Part shown: in pieces, positions 50,100-59,662 of the stretch
Layout of the letters: each line of letters begins with the position of its first letter
Numbering within the stretch: position 1 is the stretch's first letter
NCBI GenBank assembly: GCA_044341025.1
Contig: JBIISM010000002.1
Location: 1-64,000, forward strand
DNA from: JABMMZ01 sp044341025
Lineage (GTDB): Bacteria; Bacteroidota; Bacteroidia; NS11-12g; UBA955
DNA length: 64,000 bases
Reading direction: 5' to 3'
The notes under the pieces: model-generated
The model's database searches: none
What the model saw: the letters and a program-made list of their open reading frames with translations, nothing else
Told to the model about the DNA's origin: nothing
Program-made: the position numbers and the translations under genes

Positions 50100-53000
50100 T
50101 TAGTGGTCTAAATCACCAAATTCTATTTTTTCGCCTTTTAATTTTAAAATGAGTCTTAAAACCAAAATTAAGAATGGAACATAAATTAATGAAGGTGGCA
50201 TCTCAAAATGATTTAAAACAATAATTGACTTTCTCTTAAGTCTTTCAGTTATTAAATACATTGATGGTATTAATAATAGAGTTAAAATAGTAGCGAATAA
50301 TAATCCGAAAATCATCGTCCAACTTAAAGGCCCAAAAAAGGCCACACTATCACCACCAAAGAATATTTTAGGATCGAAATGGGTAAACAAAGTCTCAAAA
50401 TTGATATTTAATCCAACGGCCAAAGGTATCAAACCTAGAATAGCAGCTGTAGCTGTCAAGATAACGGGAGTCATTCGTGTTCTTCCCGCTTCAACAGTTG
50501 CCTCGTAAAGACTCATCCCGCCAGCACGTGAATACTCCGCAAACTCTACCAATAGTATTCCATTCCTGACAACAATTCCCCCAAGAGCCACAATTCCAAT
50601 GCCTGTCATAACGATACTCATTTCCATTTTAAATATTGCAACACCCAGCAAAACGCCAATAATACTAAATATGATTTCAGATAAGATGATTAGGGGTTTT
50701 CCTATTGAATTAAACAAACCTACAAGCACCAACATCATTAATCCAATGGCAGTTAACATTGCATTCCCTAAGAAACTCATGGTTTCTTGTTGCTCTTCTT
50801 TGTCGCCAGCAAATTTTACCAAGACATTGCCACTCGGTTTAAACTTATCCATTGCTACTTGAACTTTAGCAACCACTTCGTTAGGGTTAAACCCTTCCTT
50901 TACATCAGATGAAATTGTGATAACCCGTTTGTCGTTTTTGCGTTTGATGCCAGCATAAGTATAATCATAACGTATGTCACAAACCGATGAAATTGGAACA
51001 CTTCTTACCATTCCACCCATACTCATATCTCTATAGGTGATTTTTAAATTTCGGATGGTTTCAATGTCCGTTCTTTGGTCGGCTTGATAGCGCAATTGAA
51101 TTGGGTATTCGTCGTCTACATCTCTGAATTTAGAGGCTTCAACACCGTACACTGCACCTCTGATTTCCATCGCAAGTTGAGCGGCAGAAAGGCCTTCTCT
51201 TAGTGCACGTTCGCGGTCAATGTCAAAAACAATTTCTGGTTTGTTGCTAACAAAATCTGATTTTAAATTAGCAATACCTTCGATTTTAGAATCAGCTAGG
51301 AATTTTTTTAGATTGTTTGAATTTTTTACCAATTCATCAAAATCTTCACCAATTATTTCAAGCGAAACCGGTTTTGGTGTTGGCGGTCCACTTTTTTCTT
51401 TATTTACTACAATTTCTGCTGCAGGAATGTCCCACTTTAAATCTTGTAATTTCTTTAAATATATACTTGTTGATTCTCCATTTCTTTCCGAAAATTCAAC
51501 AAAGGCAATTGCGATTTTACCTTTGTTAGGGTAGGCATTTTGATCGCCATCTTGTGGATCTGTAACGCCAATAGTTACGTTGCTAATCATCGACTCAACA
51601 ATTGGATTGTCTTTGCCAATAACCCCATTAACTTTAGCTTCTATCTGACGCATAACATTATTGGTAACTGCAGGATCGGTGCCTTCTGGTAATTTGACAT
51701 ATACATATAAACTGTTAGGATCGCTGCCCGGGAAAAATACCACTTTAGGACTTCTTGCAACGAAGAAAACTATAGAAAATATAAATGTTATTAAGACTGC
51801 GAAAAGTGGTCTCCAAGGTTTTTTCAAACACCAAATCAATACTTTTGTGTAGGAATTGATAAATCCTGGCCAAATGTTATTCTGCCATGCATTGATAACC
51901 TTGTATAACCACAAACGGTTGAGAACTAAGAATAGCGCAAGAAAAATAGTAAAGTTTCCTATTCCAATACTTCCGCTTGCATAAGACACTAAAGCGATAA
52001 TGCCATAGATCGCCAAACGCATGTAGGTCTTTTTATTTAACTTACCATAATTCTTGTTTTCCTCTTCTTTGGTTTTCATAAAGTCAACCGCAAAAACCGG
52101 GTTAATGATATAAGCAACAAACAATGACGCAAGCAATGATATTATAAGTGTTACAGGTAGGAAGTACATAAACTTACCTATTATTCCACCCCAGAAAGCA
52201 AGGGGAATGAAGGGTGCTAAGGTGGTTATGGTTCCAGATAAAACCGGCATAAAAACCTCGCCTACAGCCATCTTTGCCGCTGTTTTGATGTCGCGTTTTC
52301 CATCGCCGAATAGCCTATGGGTATTTTCAATAACAACAATTGCATCATCAACAACAATGCCCAAGGCTAAAATGAATGAGAACAAAACAATCATGTTAAA
52401 TGAGAAGTCAATGCTTGGCATTACAAGGAAGGCAATAAACATTGACAATGGAACAGATAGCGCAACAAATAAGGCATTTGTAACGCCCATGAAAAACATC
52501 AATACGATGGTGACTAAAATAAATCCAATAATAATGGTATTAATCAAGTCATGCAGCATGGTTTTGGTTTTGGTGCTTTGGTCGCCAGTTACACTTATGT
52601 CAAGACCTTTAGGAAATTCAGTAGCCTTCATTTCTTCAATTACTTTGCTGATTTTTTCTGATGCTTTTATTAAGTTTTCGCCAGAGCGTTTAATGATATT
52701 TAATGTGATTACATTTTTACCACTGCTACTAGAATAACTTTCTTTTTCTTTGAATCCATCTACAACTTGTGCAAAATCTCTAATAAATAGCCTTGCTCCA
52801 GATTGAGAGGTTACGACGATGTTTTCGATTTCTTTTGGGTTTTGGAATTCACTCTTTATGCTCAAAGTTGGCTTCATGCCATTTAAGGGAACAGTGCCAC
52901 CAGTAATGGTTAAGTTCTCTTGGCTGATAGCTCTTTGCACATCGCCAATAGTTAATTGAGCAGCTTGTAATTTGTATGCATCAATATTCACTTGGATTTC

Positions 53001-53564
53001 TCTTTCAAGTGCGCCAATGATTTTGACTTCGTTAATTTCGCTTAAACCTTCAATTCTGTCACCTAGGTTATCCGCATACTTCTTCAATTCTTTTAAATCG
53101 AAATTACCTGAAACATTAATGTACATAATTGGAATTTCAGAAAAAGCAATTTCTTTGATCATTGGCTCTCTGGTAAGCGTAGAAGGCATGTCGCCTCTAG
53201 CCTCATCTACAGCATCTTTTACTTTTTGTTTTGCTACGCTAACATTGATGTCGGTGTGAAATTCAACAACAATAACTGAAACGTCTTGCATCGATGTACT
53301 ATTGAATTTTTTAACACCTGAAATGGCTTTCAATCTTTTTTCGATTGGTTTTGTAATGGTGTTTTCAATATTTGTAGGTGAATTACCACCATTAACAGTG
53401 CTTATGTAAATGGTTGGCACAGTAATGTCCGGAAAATTCTCTTTAGGTAAAGAGTTGTATGCCATAATTCCTGCCAACGAAATAAATATCGTTATTAAAT
53501 ATACGGTAATTTTATTGTCTATGGCCCAACTTGAGGGCTTAAATTCTTTAATTTTATCTAACAT
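50100..53564 (-). CDS. RND efflux pump inner-membrane transporter
   Basis: 1154 residues, about 110 more than AcrB. It has the RND two-fold layout: TM1, a large periplasmic part, TM2-TM6 with the proton-relay GIVVDDAIVVIEN (TM4), and a second half with GGIVVRNGILLVEF. Between the halves (about 495-600) lie extra hydrophobic segments that AcrB lacks. Proton-driven export of drugs or other compounds through the adaptor and TolC-like protein encoded just upstream on the same strand. Substrate unknown. Confidence 0.95.
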   Translation of the reverse strand: MLDKIKEFKPSSWAIDNKITVYLITIFISLAGIMAYNSLPKENFPDITVPTIYISTVNGGNSPTNIENTITKPIEKRLKAISGVKKFNSTSMQDVSVIVVEFHTDINVSVAKQKVKDAVDEARGDMPSTLTREPMIKEIAFSEIPIMYINVSGNFDLKELKKYADNLGDRIEGLSEINEVKIIGALEREIQVNIDAYKLQAAQLTIGDVQRAISQENLTITGGTVPLNGMKPTLSIKSEFQNPKEIENIVVTSQSGARLFIRDFAQVVDGFKEKESYSSSSGKNVITLNIIKRSGENLIKASEKISKVIEEMKATEFPKGLDISVTGDQSTKTKTMLHDLINTIIIGFILVTIVLMFFMGVTNALFVALSVPLSMFIAFLVMPSIDFSFNMIVLFSFILALGIVVDDAIVVIENTHRLFGDGKRDIKTAAKMAVGEVFMPVLSGTITTLAPFIPLAFWGGIIGKFMYFLPVTLIISLLASLFVAYIINPVFAVDFMKTKEEENKNYGKLNKKTYMRLAIYGIIALVSYASGSIGIGNFTIFLALFLVLNRLWLYKVINAWQNNIWPGFINSYTKVLIWCLKKPWRPLFAVLITFIFSIVFFVARSPKVVFFPGSDPNSLYVYVKLPEGTDPAVTNNVMRQIEAKVNGVIGKDNPIVESMISNVTIGVTDPQDGDQNAYPNKGKIAIAFVEFSERNGESTSIYLKKLQDLKWDIPAAEIVVNKEKSGPPTPKPVSLEIIGEDFDELVKNSNNLKKFLADSKIEGIANLKSDFVSNKPEIVFDIDRERALREGLSAAQLAMEIRGAVYGVEASKFRDVDDEYPIQLRYQADQRTDIETIRNLKITYRDMSMGGMVRSVPISSVCDIRYDYTYAGIKRKNDKRVITISSDVKEGFNPNEVVAKVQVAMDKFKPSGNVLVKFAGDKEEQQETMSFLGNAMLTAIGLMMLVLVGLFNSIGKPLIILSEIIFSIIGVLLGVAIFKMEMSIVMTGIGIVALGGIVVRNGILLVEFAEYSRAGGMSLYEATVEAGRTRMTPVILTATAAILGLIPLAVGLNINFETLFTHFDPKIFFGGDSVAFFGPLSWTMIFGLLFATILTLLLIPSMYLITERLKRKSIIVLNHFEMPPSLIYVPFLILVLRLILKLKGEKIEFGDLDH

Positions 53565-53609
53565 ATAGATGTTTGTTTATTGCACATTTTGCTTGATAGT
53601 AGACTTAAT

Positions 53610-54725
53610 TTATTTTTTTACAATAATTTTATCGCCATCATTAACCAAGTCGTATCCTTCGGTTATCAGCAAATCTCCTTCTTTTAAACCTTCAGAAATC
53701 TCAGCCAAGCCATTGTATTCTTTGCTAATAACAATCAATTTTTTAACTGCAATTCCATTTTCAGCTACGAGTACAAAAGACTCTTCAATTCCTTTTTGAA
53801 TAAATTTGACAGGAACAATGATTTGCTTTTTAGCAGATTGATAGTCGTTTATTTTTAATTTAGCAACCATATTTGGGTGGTATTTTTGACTATTCGGAAG
53901 CAAAATTTCAACTGTAAATGTTCTGGTCATATTGTTGATGGCTCTTGTTGCATAGTTTATTTTCCCAGCAAAAGAATCATTCATGTCAGGAAAGTATACC
54001 ATAACTTGGTCTCCTGTTTTTACACGCATTGAATAGCTTTCAGCAAGTTCAGCTTTCACTTTCAAGTTTGAGAAATTAACAACATTGATTGCTGCCATGC
54101 CCGGACTAACCATTTGTGCTATTTTTATGTTTACGGCATCAACAGTTCCGCTTATTGGCGAAATGATTTTGCTCATTCTCAATTGTTCATTTAAGGCGCC
54201 TAGTTTTTTCTCTAAACTTTCTTTGGTGGTTTTTGATTGTAATAATTGGATTTCCGTTCCAATATTTTGCTTCCATAAATTTTGTTGTCTTTGGAAAACT
54301 TGTTTGGCTAATTCTAGGTTGGTTTCAAGGTCAGATATTTGTTGTAAGATTGCATTGGCGTCAGTTTCTGCAAGAACTTGACCTTTCCTAACTTCGTCAC
54401 CTGATTTAACATTTATTTTTGTGATTAGTCCAGGAATTTGAGATGAAAGTGAAACGTTTTCATCTGCGTCTACGCGTCCTTGCACGTCAATGTATGTTTT
54501 GAAGTTTTCTAAAACCAAAGCTGTGGTTTTTATTTCTAATAATTCTTCGAGTTTCTTACTTGTGTCAAGTTTTGCAATGTCTAATTCTAATTTAGAAATT
54601 TTGTCTTGAGTTTCTTTAAGTGTGGTTTTAAGTTTTTCTAATTCTTTTTTCTTTTGGTCTAAAGAATTGCTGCTGCAAGCAGTAAATAATAGGGCAACGG
54701 TTGCTATTTGGATTAGGGTCTTCAT
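53610..54725 (-). CDS. RND periplasmic adaptor, lipoprotein
   Basis: 371 residues. Lipobox ALLFTACSS (Cys17), an N-terminal coiled coil (about 20-60, LEKLKTTLKETQDKISKLELDIAKL) placed before the main fold, a biotinyl-lipoyl segment (NVKSGDEVRKGQVLAETD), an alpha-hairpin, and beta-barrel/proximal parts (QMVSPGMAAINVV). It bridges transporter and outer-membrane channel. Fits the AcrA/HlyD family of Bacteroidota, with 45 bases to the transporter gene. Confidence 0.94.
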   Translation of the reverse strand: MKTLIQIATVALLFTACSSNSLDQKKKELEKLKTTLKETQDKISKLELDIAKLDTSKKLEELLEIKTTALVLENFKTYIDVQGRVDADENVSLSSQIPGLITKINVKSGDEVRKGQVLAETDANAILQQISDLETNLELAKQVFQRQQNLWKQNIGTEIQLLQSKTTKESLEKKLGALNEQLRMSKIISPISGTVDAVNIKIAQMVSPGMAAINVVNFSNLKVKAELAESYSMRVKTGDQVMVYFPDMNDSFAGKINYATRAINNMTRTFTVEILLPNSQKYHPNMVAKLKINDYQSAKKQIIVPVKFIQKGIEESFVLVAENGIAVKKLIVISKEYNGLAEISEGLKEGDLLITEGYDLVNDGDKIIVKK

Positions 54726-54747
54726 CTGAATGAATGGTTATATTGTA

Positions 54748-56106
54748 TTAAAGTTTGATTGATTGTCCTAGCGCAACTTGGAAATCTAGTTTAGCCACTA
54801 AAAGGTCGTAAACAGCGCTTAAGTAATTTGTTTGGGTTGTTTTCAGGTCTTGAATAGACGTAGTAAGTTCTAAATTGCTACCTACACCTTCATTGTATTT
54901 AATGTTGGTTATATTAACTATTCGCTTTGCTAACTCTAGGTTTTCAGTTTGTTGAACAACATATTCCATAGCTCTTAAGTACTTAAGCTTGGTTTGTTGC
55001 ACTTCAAGGTCTATCATGTTTTCAACCTTATGGATGGTGTTCTCAGTTTTTAATTGTTGAATTCTAGCTTTTTGAATTTTAGCATCGTTTGCAAATCCAC
55101 CGAAAATCGGAATATTGGCTTGAAGCGCTAAAAATGAATTTCCATACCAATTGCTGTAGTCAATTTTTTCTCCAAAATTACTTTGTTGAACAGTAAAAGC
55201 GCCGCCAAGGTTTGGCAATTTGCCGTATTGGTATCGCTTAACATCCATTTTATTAAGCACCAATTGCTGCTTCAAAATTTGAAAATCAGATCGTTTGTCT
55301 AAATCAACTGTTGCAGAGGTGTCAGCAACATTGAAGCGGGAGTTCAAGTCGCTAATATTGTCACTTAATTTAATGTTAATGTCTTGTTCCAATCCTATTT
55401 TAGCTTTTAACAAGCCAAGCACTATACTACATTGGTCTTTTAATTTTTGTTTGCTAATTTCTAAATTATTGAGTTGCAATCTGATTCTATCTACATCCAA
55501 AGATTCAGTAAATCCTTCTTTGTTTAAAGCTTTTACTTGATTGTATGTTTTAGTTAAAGTTTGACAAGATGCATCAAGTAAGCTGATATTTTCGTTTGCA
55601 ATTAATGCTAGGAAGTAGGTTTTTGCCACGTCAATTTTAATGTCCGCCTCTGTTTTGCTGGAAATTTTCTTTGACATACCTGTAAATTCTTTTGCAGCTT
55701 TCAGACCAAGGAAATAAGTGCCATCCAGCAGCAACCATGAAACGTTTATTGCAGCCTGTGTTGTATAAGTATTGCCAATTCTTATAGGTGTACCTACACC
55801 ATTAATTGGGAATACAAAAACTTGTTTTTGAATAGCGTCTTGAAAGTTTATTTGGCCTCTAACTTGCGGAATGCCAATTGCTTTAACTTCTTTTACTGTC
55901 TGATCTGCTATCGCAATGTCTGCGTATGCGTTTTTAAGATCAGGGTTGTTGGTCATTGCATAATCAATGGCTTGACTTAAGGACAAAGACATTGTGTCGC
56001 TTGTTTTGTTTTGGGCAAACAAGCCCAAGCTGCAAGTAAATGCGCAAAACAGCATTAAAGAACCTAGCCTTTTTTGCTTGTTCTTGGAATATTTAAGGGG
56101 ATACAT
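54748..56106 (-). CDS. TolC-family outer-membrane channel
   Basis: 452 residues with a signal peptide (TCSLGLFAQ, about 1-31). Two repeats of the OEP domain: LSLSQAIDYAMTNNPDLKNAYADIAIADQ at the N-terminus and ELTTSIQDLKTTQTNYLSAVYDLLVAKLDFQVALG at the C-terminus, with long helices between. Forms the outer-membrane and periplasmic tunnel for the RND pump. Second gene of the tetR-tolC-adaptor-pump operon. Confidence 0.94.
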   Translation of the reverse strand: MYPLKYSKNKQKRLGSLMLFCAFTCSLGLFAQNKTSDTMSLSLSQAIDYAMTNNPDLKNAYADIAIADQTVKEVKAIGIPQVRGQINFQDAIQKQVFVFPINGVGTPIRIGNTYTTQAAINVSWLLLDGTYFLGLKAAKEFTGMSKKISSKTEADIKIDVAKTYFLALIANENISLLDASCQTLTKTYNQVKALNKEGFTESLDVDRIRLQLNNLEISKQKLKDQCSIVLGLLKAKIGLEQDINIKLSDNISDLNSRFNVADTSATVDLDKRSDFQILKQQLVLNKMDVKRYQYGKLPNLGGAFTVQQSNFGEKIDYSNWYGNSFLALQANIPIFGGFANDAKIQKARIQQLKTENTIHKVENMIDLEVQQTKLKYLRAMEYVVQQTENLELAKRIVNITNIKYNEGVGSNLELTTSIQDLKTTQTNYLSAVYDLLVAKLDFQVALGQSIKL

Positions 56107-56121
56107 GGTGTAAAAATTGTT

Positions 56122-56742
56122 TTAAATTATGGCGTTTTCTAATTTAGTGTCTTTTAAATTTTCTTTCATAAACTCGAGGCCTTCAGCAGAACAAATTGAG
56201 TTGAGGTGGTACTTTACCAGGTAGGCATATTTTTCATAAAAAGGCATGTTTGATAGGATTCCAATTTCACTGCCGATGCATTGCTCAACCAGCGCCATAT
56301 AAAATCCTGCACAAAGGTTGACGTTAATATCGGTTTTGTACAGTCCTTGCAAAATTCCTAGATTAAGGTTGTCTATAAGTTGTGTTTGTATTGTTTTTTC
56401 GCGGTGCTCTGTAAATAAAATATAAGTCTCTGGATGGTATTTTTTTAGATCGAATAACAAACTTGGATTCATTTCTTTGTGCAACCCAATCATCATATTG
56501 GCTATTTTTAGAATTTGTAGAATTGCATTTACTTCTGACTTAAATACGCTTTCGCACAAAGATTCCATAGATTTTGTATGTAAAAGCAAGGTCTTTTTGA
56601 CCAAATCATCTTTGTCTACCACGTATTGATAAAGCGTCTTTTTAGACATGCTTAGTTCTTTAGCAACATCGTCCATTGTTATGCTTTTGATGCCATAGAG
56701 CATAAAAAGTTTTTCTGTTGAATTGCAAATTTTTGATAGCAT
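56122..56742 (-). CDS. TetR-family regulator of the efflux operon
   Basis: 206 residues. A TetR-type helix-turn-helix (about 8-55: FMLYGIKSITMDDVAKELSMSKKTLYQYV), then an all-helical ligand domain. It leads the operon and precedes the TolC gene by 15 bases, so it probably represses its own operon and is released by a pump substrate. A palindrome around its -7 box is a candidate operator. Confidence 0.92.
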   Translation of the reverse strand: MLSKICNSTEKLFMLYGIKSITMDDVAKELSMSKKTLYQYVVDKDDLVKKTLLLHTKSMESLCESVFKSEVNAILQILKIANMMIGLHKEMNPSLLFDLKKYHPETYILFTEHREKTIQTQLIDNLNLGILQGLYKTDINVNLCAGFYMALVEQCIGSEIGILSNMPFYEKYAYLVKYHLNSICSAEGLEFMKENLKDTKLENAII

Positions 56743-56777
56743 AGTAAAACCAGCCGCGAAATAACAAAATAAACTTC

Positions 56778-56805
56778 GGAAACAAAAATAATCTTCAAAG
56801 TTTCC
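56778..56805. promoter_or_regulatory. Candidate TetR operator around the efflux -7 box
   Basis: GGAAAC (56778-56783) and GTTTCC (56800-56805) form a 6-base inverted repeat spaced by 16. It encloses a perfect minus-strand -7 box TATTTTTG (56783-56790) 40 bases before the regulator's ATG. TGGACC also occurs twice as a direct repeat (56814-56819, 56831-56836). Confidence 0.45.
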
Positions 56806-56978
56806 ACTGAAAATGGACCAACAGATAACTTGGACCGATGAAAGATGCTTTAATTAAATATGTTATTGTTTATTTTCTTTTTTTGACAATTGTTTAAAGA
56901 CATAATATTGCAATATTTTACTAAAAATTACAGACTTGAAAGGAATAAATGTAATATTGCTTCCTTGAATTAATTTCA

Positions 56979-57365
56979 ATGAGTAAAACTATTGCAGAGC
57001 TGGTGAAAATTTCGGTAGAGACTAAATTTAATGAGTTTCAAAGCGACATAGAAAATGCTGTCTATTTCTTCTCCTACCATATTCTTATTGAAAATAATAG
57101 TGACCACACCATTCAGCTTGTCTATCGAAAGTGGAAAATTACAGATAGCAATGGTGAACATAGGTTTGTTGAAGGGGAGGGCGTTGTAGGGGAGAAGCCC
57201 ATATTGTGCAGTGGTGACATTTATGATTATTACTCTGCTTGCATTCTGCAAACAGGCTTAGGCAAAATGAGCGGGTCATATGTTTTTCGTTTGCAAGATG
57301 CGGGGGGGCATTTTGAGGTCCCAATAAGTGAATTTAATTTAATTTTGCCTTGGGCTCTAAATTAG
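56979..57365 (+). CDS. apaG: ApaG family protein
   Basis: 128 residues, single Ig-like ApaG domain: FFSYHILIENNSDHTIQL, YRKWKITDSNGEHRFVEGEGVVGEKPIL and MSGSYVFRLQDAGGHFEVPI. Family members are linked with cobalt/magnesium resistance and Ap4A levels in enterobacteria; biochemical role unclear. Starts a short plus-strand cluster, divergent from the efflux operon. Confidence 0.94.
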   Translation: MSKTIAELVKISVETKFNEFQSDIENAVYFFSYHILIENNSDHTIQLVYRKWKITDSNGEHRFVEGEGVVGEKPILCSGDIYDYYSACILQTGLGKMSGSYVFRLQDAGGHFEVPISEFNLILPWALN

Positions 57366-57386
57366 GCAAATTGGGTAATCTCTTGT

Positions 57387-57394
57387 TATCTTTG
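57387..57394 (+). promoter_or_regulatory. -7 promoter box, near-leaderless
   Basis: TATCTTTG (perfect TAnnTTTG) ends five bases before the ATG of the M28 peptidase gene, so the leader would be only a few bases. Confidence 0.6.
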
Positions 57395-57399
57395 CTGCA

Positions 57400-58377
57400 A
57401 TGAGGGTTTTATTCATTTCTTTTGTTTTTTTGTTTTTAGTTTCTTGCAACAATCAAACCTCCAATGCCGGGCTTGATACTGGAGAAGATTCTACTCAAGT
57501 TAGTAATCCAGTTATTGCGCGTATTTTTAATCAAGACAGCGCATATTCTCATGTGTTGAATCAGGTAAACTTCGGCCCGAGAGTTCCTGGTACTAAAACC
57601 CACAAACAGTGTTTTGATTATTTAATTAAAGTTTTAAGACCCTTGGCTGATACACTGTATTTGCAATATTCATCTGCATTAACATTTGATAAGAAAACGA
57701 TACCAGTAATGAACGTCATTGCATCGTTTAATCCCCATGCGAGCAAAAGGATATTGTTGTGCGCACACTGGGATACTAGACCATTTGCAGATCAGGATGA
57801 TGTGGATAAAGATAAGCCAATTTTAGGGGCAAATGATGGTGCAAGCGGCGTTGGTATTTTATTGGAAATAGCAGCTGCATTAAAAAAACAGCCAGTAGAA
57901 ATTGGGGTTGATATTGTTTTATTTGATGCAGAAGATTGGGGAGATAATACGGGTGAAATAGAAGATAGTTATTGTTTAGGCTCTCAATATTGGGCTAAGA
58001 ATCCTCATGTCCCTTCTTATAAAGCAGATTTTGGCATCTTGTTGGACATGGTAGGTGCACCGAATGCAGTTTTTGGTTTTGAGGGGTACAGTTTAGCTGA
58101 GGCACAAACTTATTTATCAATGGTTTGGTCGAGTGCAAACAATGCCGGATACTCTGGGTATTTTAAAAATTTCGAAAGAGGTTATGTAACGGATGACCAT
58201 GTTTATGTTATGAAGCATCTAAAAATACCCATGATTGACATTATCGATTGTGATGTAAACACGGCAAGTCATTTTGGTAAATATTGGCACACGCACAATG
58301 ACAATATGAATGCCATAGATAAAAAGACTTTGAAAGCCGTTGGTCAGACATTGTTAAATGTCTTAAGCGCTTATTGA
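57400..58377 (+). CDS. M28 peptidase / glutaminyl-peptide cyclotransferase-like lipoprotein
   Basis: 325 residues with a lipobox (FLFLVSC, Cys16). The M28 metal-site order is present: CAHWDTRPFAD, LGANDGASGVG, LFDAEDWGD, GILLDMVG and a late histidine in YWHTHNDNM. The NFGPRVPGTKTHKQC segment and the WD/GD pattern favour the glutaminyl-cyclase branch, which forms N-terminal pyroglutamate on exported proteins; aminopeptidase activity is the alternative. Its end overlaps the convergent PLP enzyme gene by seven bases. Confidence 0.88.
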   Translation: MRVLFISFVFLFLVSCNNQTSNAGLDTGEDSTQVSNPVIARIFNQDSAYSHVLNQVNFGPRVPGTKTHKQCFDYLIKVLRPLADTLYLQYSSALTFDKKTIPVMNVIASFNPHASKRILLCAHWDTRPFADQDDVDKDKPILGANDGASGVGILLEIAAALKKQPVEIGVDIVLFDAEDWGDNTGEIEDSYCLGSQYWAKNPHVPSYKADFGILLDMVGAPNAVFGFEGYSLAEAQTYLSMVWSSANNAGYSGYFKNFERGYVTDDHVYVMKHLKIPMIDIIDCDVNTASHFGKYWHTHNDNMNAIDKKTLKAVGQTLLNVLSAY

Positions 58378-59237
58378 AGCAGTTGAGGCAAACCACCAGT
58401 GTGGATGCAGAGGATTTTATCGCTTGAATTAAAGAAGCCTTTTGAAATAAAATCTTGGACTGCCATCATCATCTTTGCCGTGTATACAAATTCTAACTGT
58501 ATGCCTGTTTCTATTAAGAATTTTTGAATAAAATTCTCCAATTCAGTATCGTTTTTAGCATATTTCCCCCTGTGGTAGTCGTGTTCAATTTGCCAGTTTT
58601 TTAAAGGAAATTGTGACATAATTTCATCCAATTCGCTGTTGTTTTTCAAACTGCTTATTCCAATAACTTTTGTTTTTAGTTTTTTTGAGACACATGCCCC
58701 AACAATGCCTTCCATGGTTGTGCCAGTTCCAATTGATAAAAAAATGTAATCATATGCTTTCTCTAGGTCATTGACGATTTCTGCACAACCCTTCAAGGCT
58801 AAAGGATGCCTGCCGCCTTCACCGACAAAAAAAGCATTTGGATTTTTCTTTTTGAATTGTTCAAACAACAGATATTTATCCTTGTATTCGGCTCTTGCAA
58901 CATGTTCTAATGTCATTTCATTTTCAGCGCAAATTTTTTCATAAGCATTCATATCTCTTGGTTCATTGCCCCTTACAAATCCATGTGTTTTAATTCCAAA
59001 TAATTTGCCGGCATAAGCTGCCGCAACTAAATGGTTGCTGTACGCACCTCCAAAAGTCACAAGCGTTTGGCCTTTGTCTTTAGAGATATGGTCTACGATG
59101 TATTTTAGTTTGCGCCATTTGTTGCCAGAAACGATGGGATGAATTAGGTCATCCCGTAATATGTCAATTTCTAATTCATTGCCAAATCCTGAAAACTTAA
59201 GCGCTTCAACCTTGCTGTTGTTAAATGGCAAATTCAT
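58371..59237 (-). CDS. PLP enzyme of the ACC deaminase / D-cysteine desulfhydrase family
   Basis: 288 residues, fold type II. The PLP lysine is in SGNKWRKLKY (about 38-47), with TFGGAYSNHLVAAA, FVGEGGRHPLALKG and the phosphate loop IGTGTTMEG. The family contains ACC deaminases and D-cysteine desulfhydrases; residues separating these cannot be judged reliably here, and many Bacteroidota copies are uncharacterised. The start was moved 11 codons inward to the ATG preceding the conserved region. Confidence 0.88.
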   Translation of the reverse strand: MNLPFNNSKVEALKFSGFGNELEIDILRDDLIHPIVSGNKWRKLKYIVDHISKDKGQTLVTFGGAYSNHLVAAAYAGKLFGIKTHGFVRGNEPRDMNAYEKICAENEMTLEHVARAEYKDKYLLFEQFKKKNPNAFFVGEGGRHPLALKGCAEIVNDLEKAYDYIFLSIGTGTTMEGIVGACVSKKLKTKVIGISSLKNNSELDEIMSQFPLKNWQIEHDYHRGKYAKNDTELENFIQKFLIETGIQLEFVYTAKMMMAVQDFISKGFFNSSDKILCIHTGGLPQLLQ

Positions 59238-59356
59238 CTTGACGGCAAAAATAACAATTACTCTTGTCAATATAACAGAGTGAAATTTTAAAGGATTTTG
59301 GATTATGGTATATTACTATTTGCAGATATGCTAAAATTTAAGTTGGTTTGCACCCT

Positions 59357-59662
59357 ATGTTTATTTACAACGTTACTTGCAATATTCCTGATTCGATTGA
59401 AACTGAATGGTTACAGTGGATGAAACACGAACATATTCCAGAAGTAATTGCAACAAAGAAGTTCACAGAATTTAAAATGTTAAAACTTTTAACCAATGTA
59501 GAGGACAATGAAGGTGTTAATTACGCCATCCAATATTATTGCCACAGTTTAGATGATTACAACGATTATGTTGAGAATTATGGGCCTAGTTTAAAGGCCA
59601 AAACATATGCTAAATACGGGGATAAAGTTCTTGCATTTAGAACTTTATTGGAAGAAGTTTAG
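59357..59662 (+). CDS. DUF4286 family protein
   Basis: 101 residues, cytosolic, with the family start MFIYNVTCNIPDSIETEWLQWM and HIPEVIATKKF, a ferredoxin-like alpha/beta pattern. Function unknown; widespread in Bacteroidota. The frame opens at a TTG three codons earlier, but homologues start at this ATG. Its stop abuts that of the convergent peptidase gene with no gap. Confidence 0.88.
   Translation: MFIYNVTCNIPDSIETEWLQWMKHEHIPEVIATKKFTEFKMLKLLTNVEDNEGVNYAIQYYCHSLDDYNDYVENYGPSLKAKTYAKYGDKVLAFRTLLEEV

Noticed and set aside
52207..52737. 176-codon plus-strand frame
   Set aside because: Antisense to the conserved RND transporter; the sequence is a shadow without recognisable domain.
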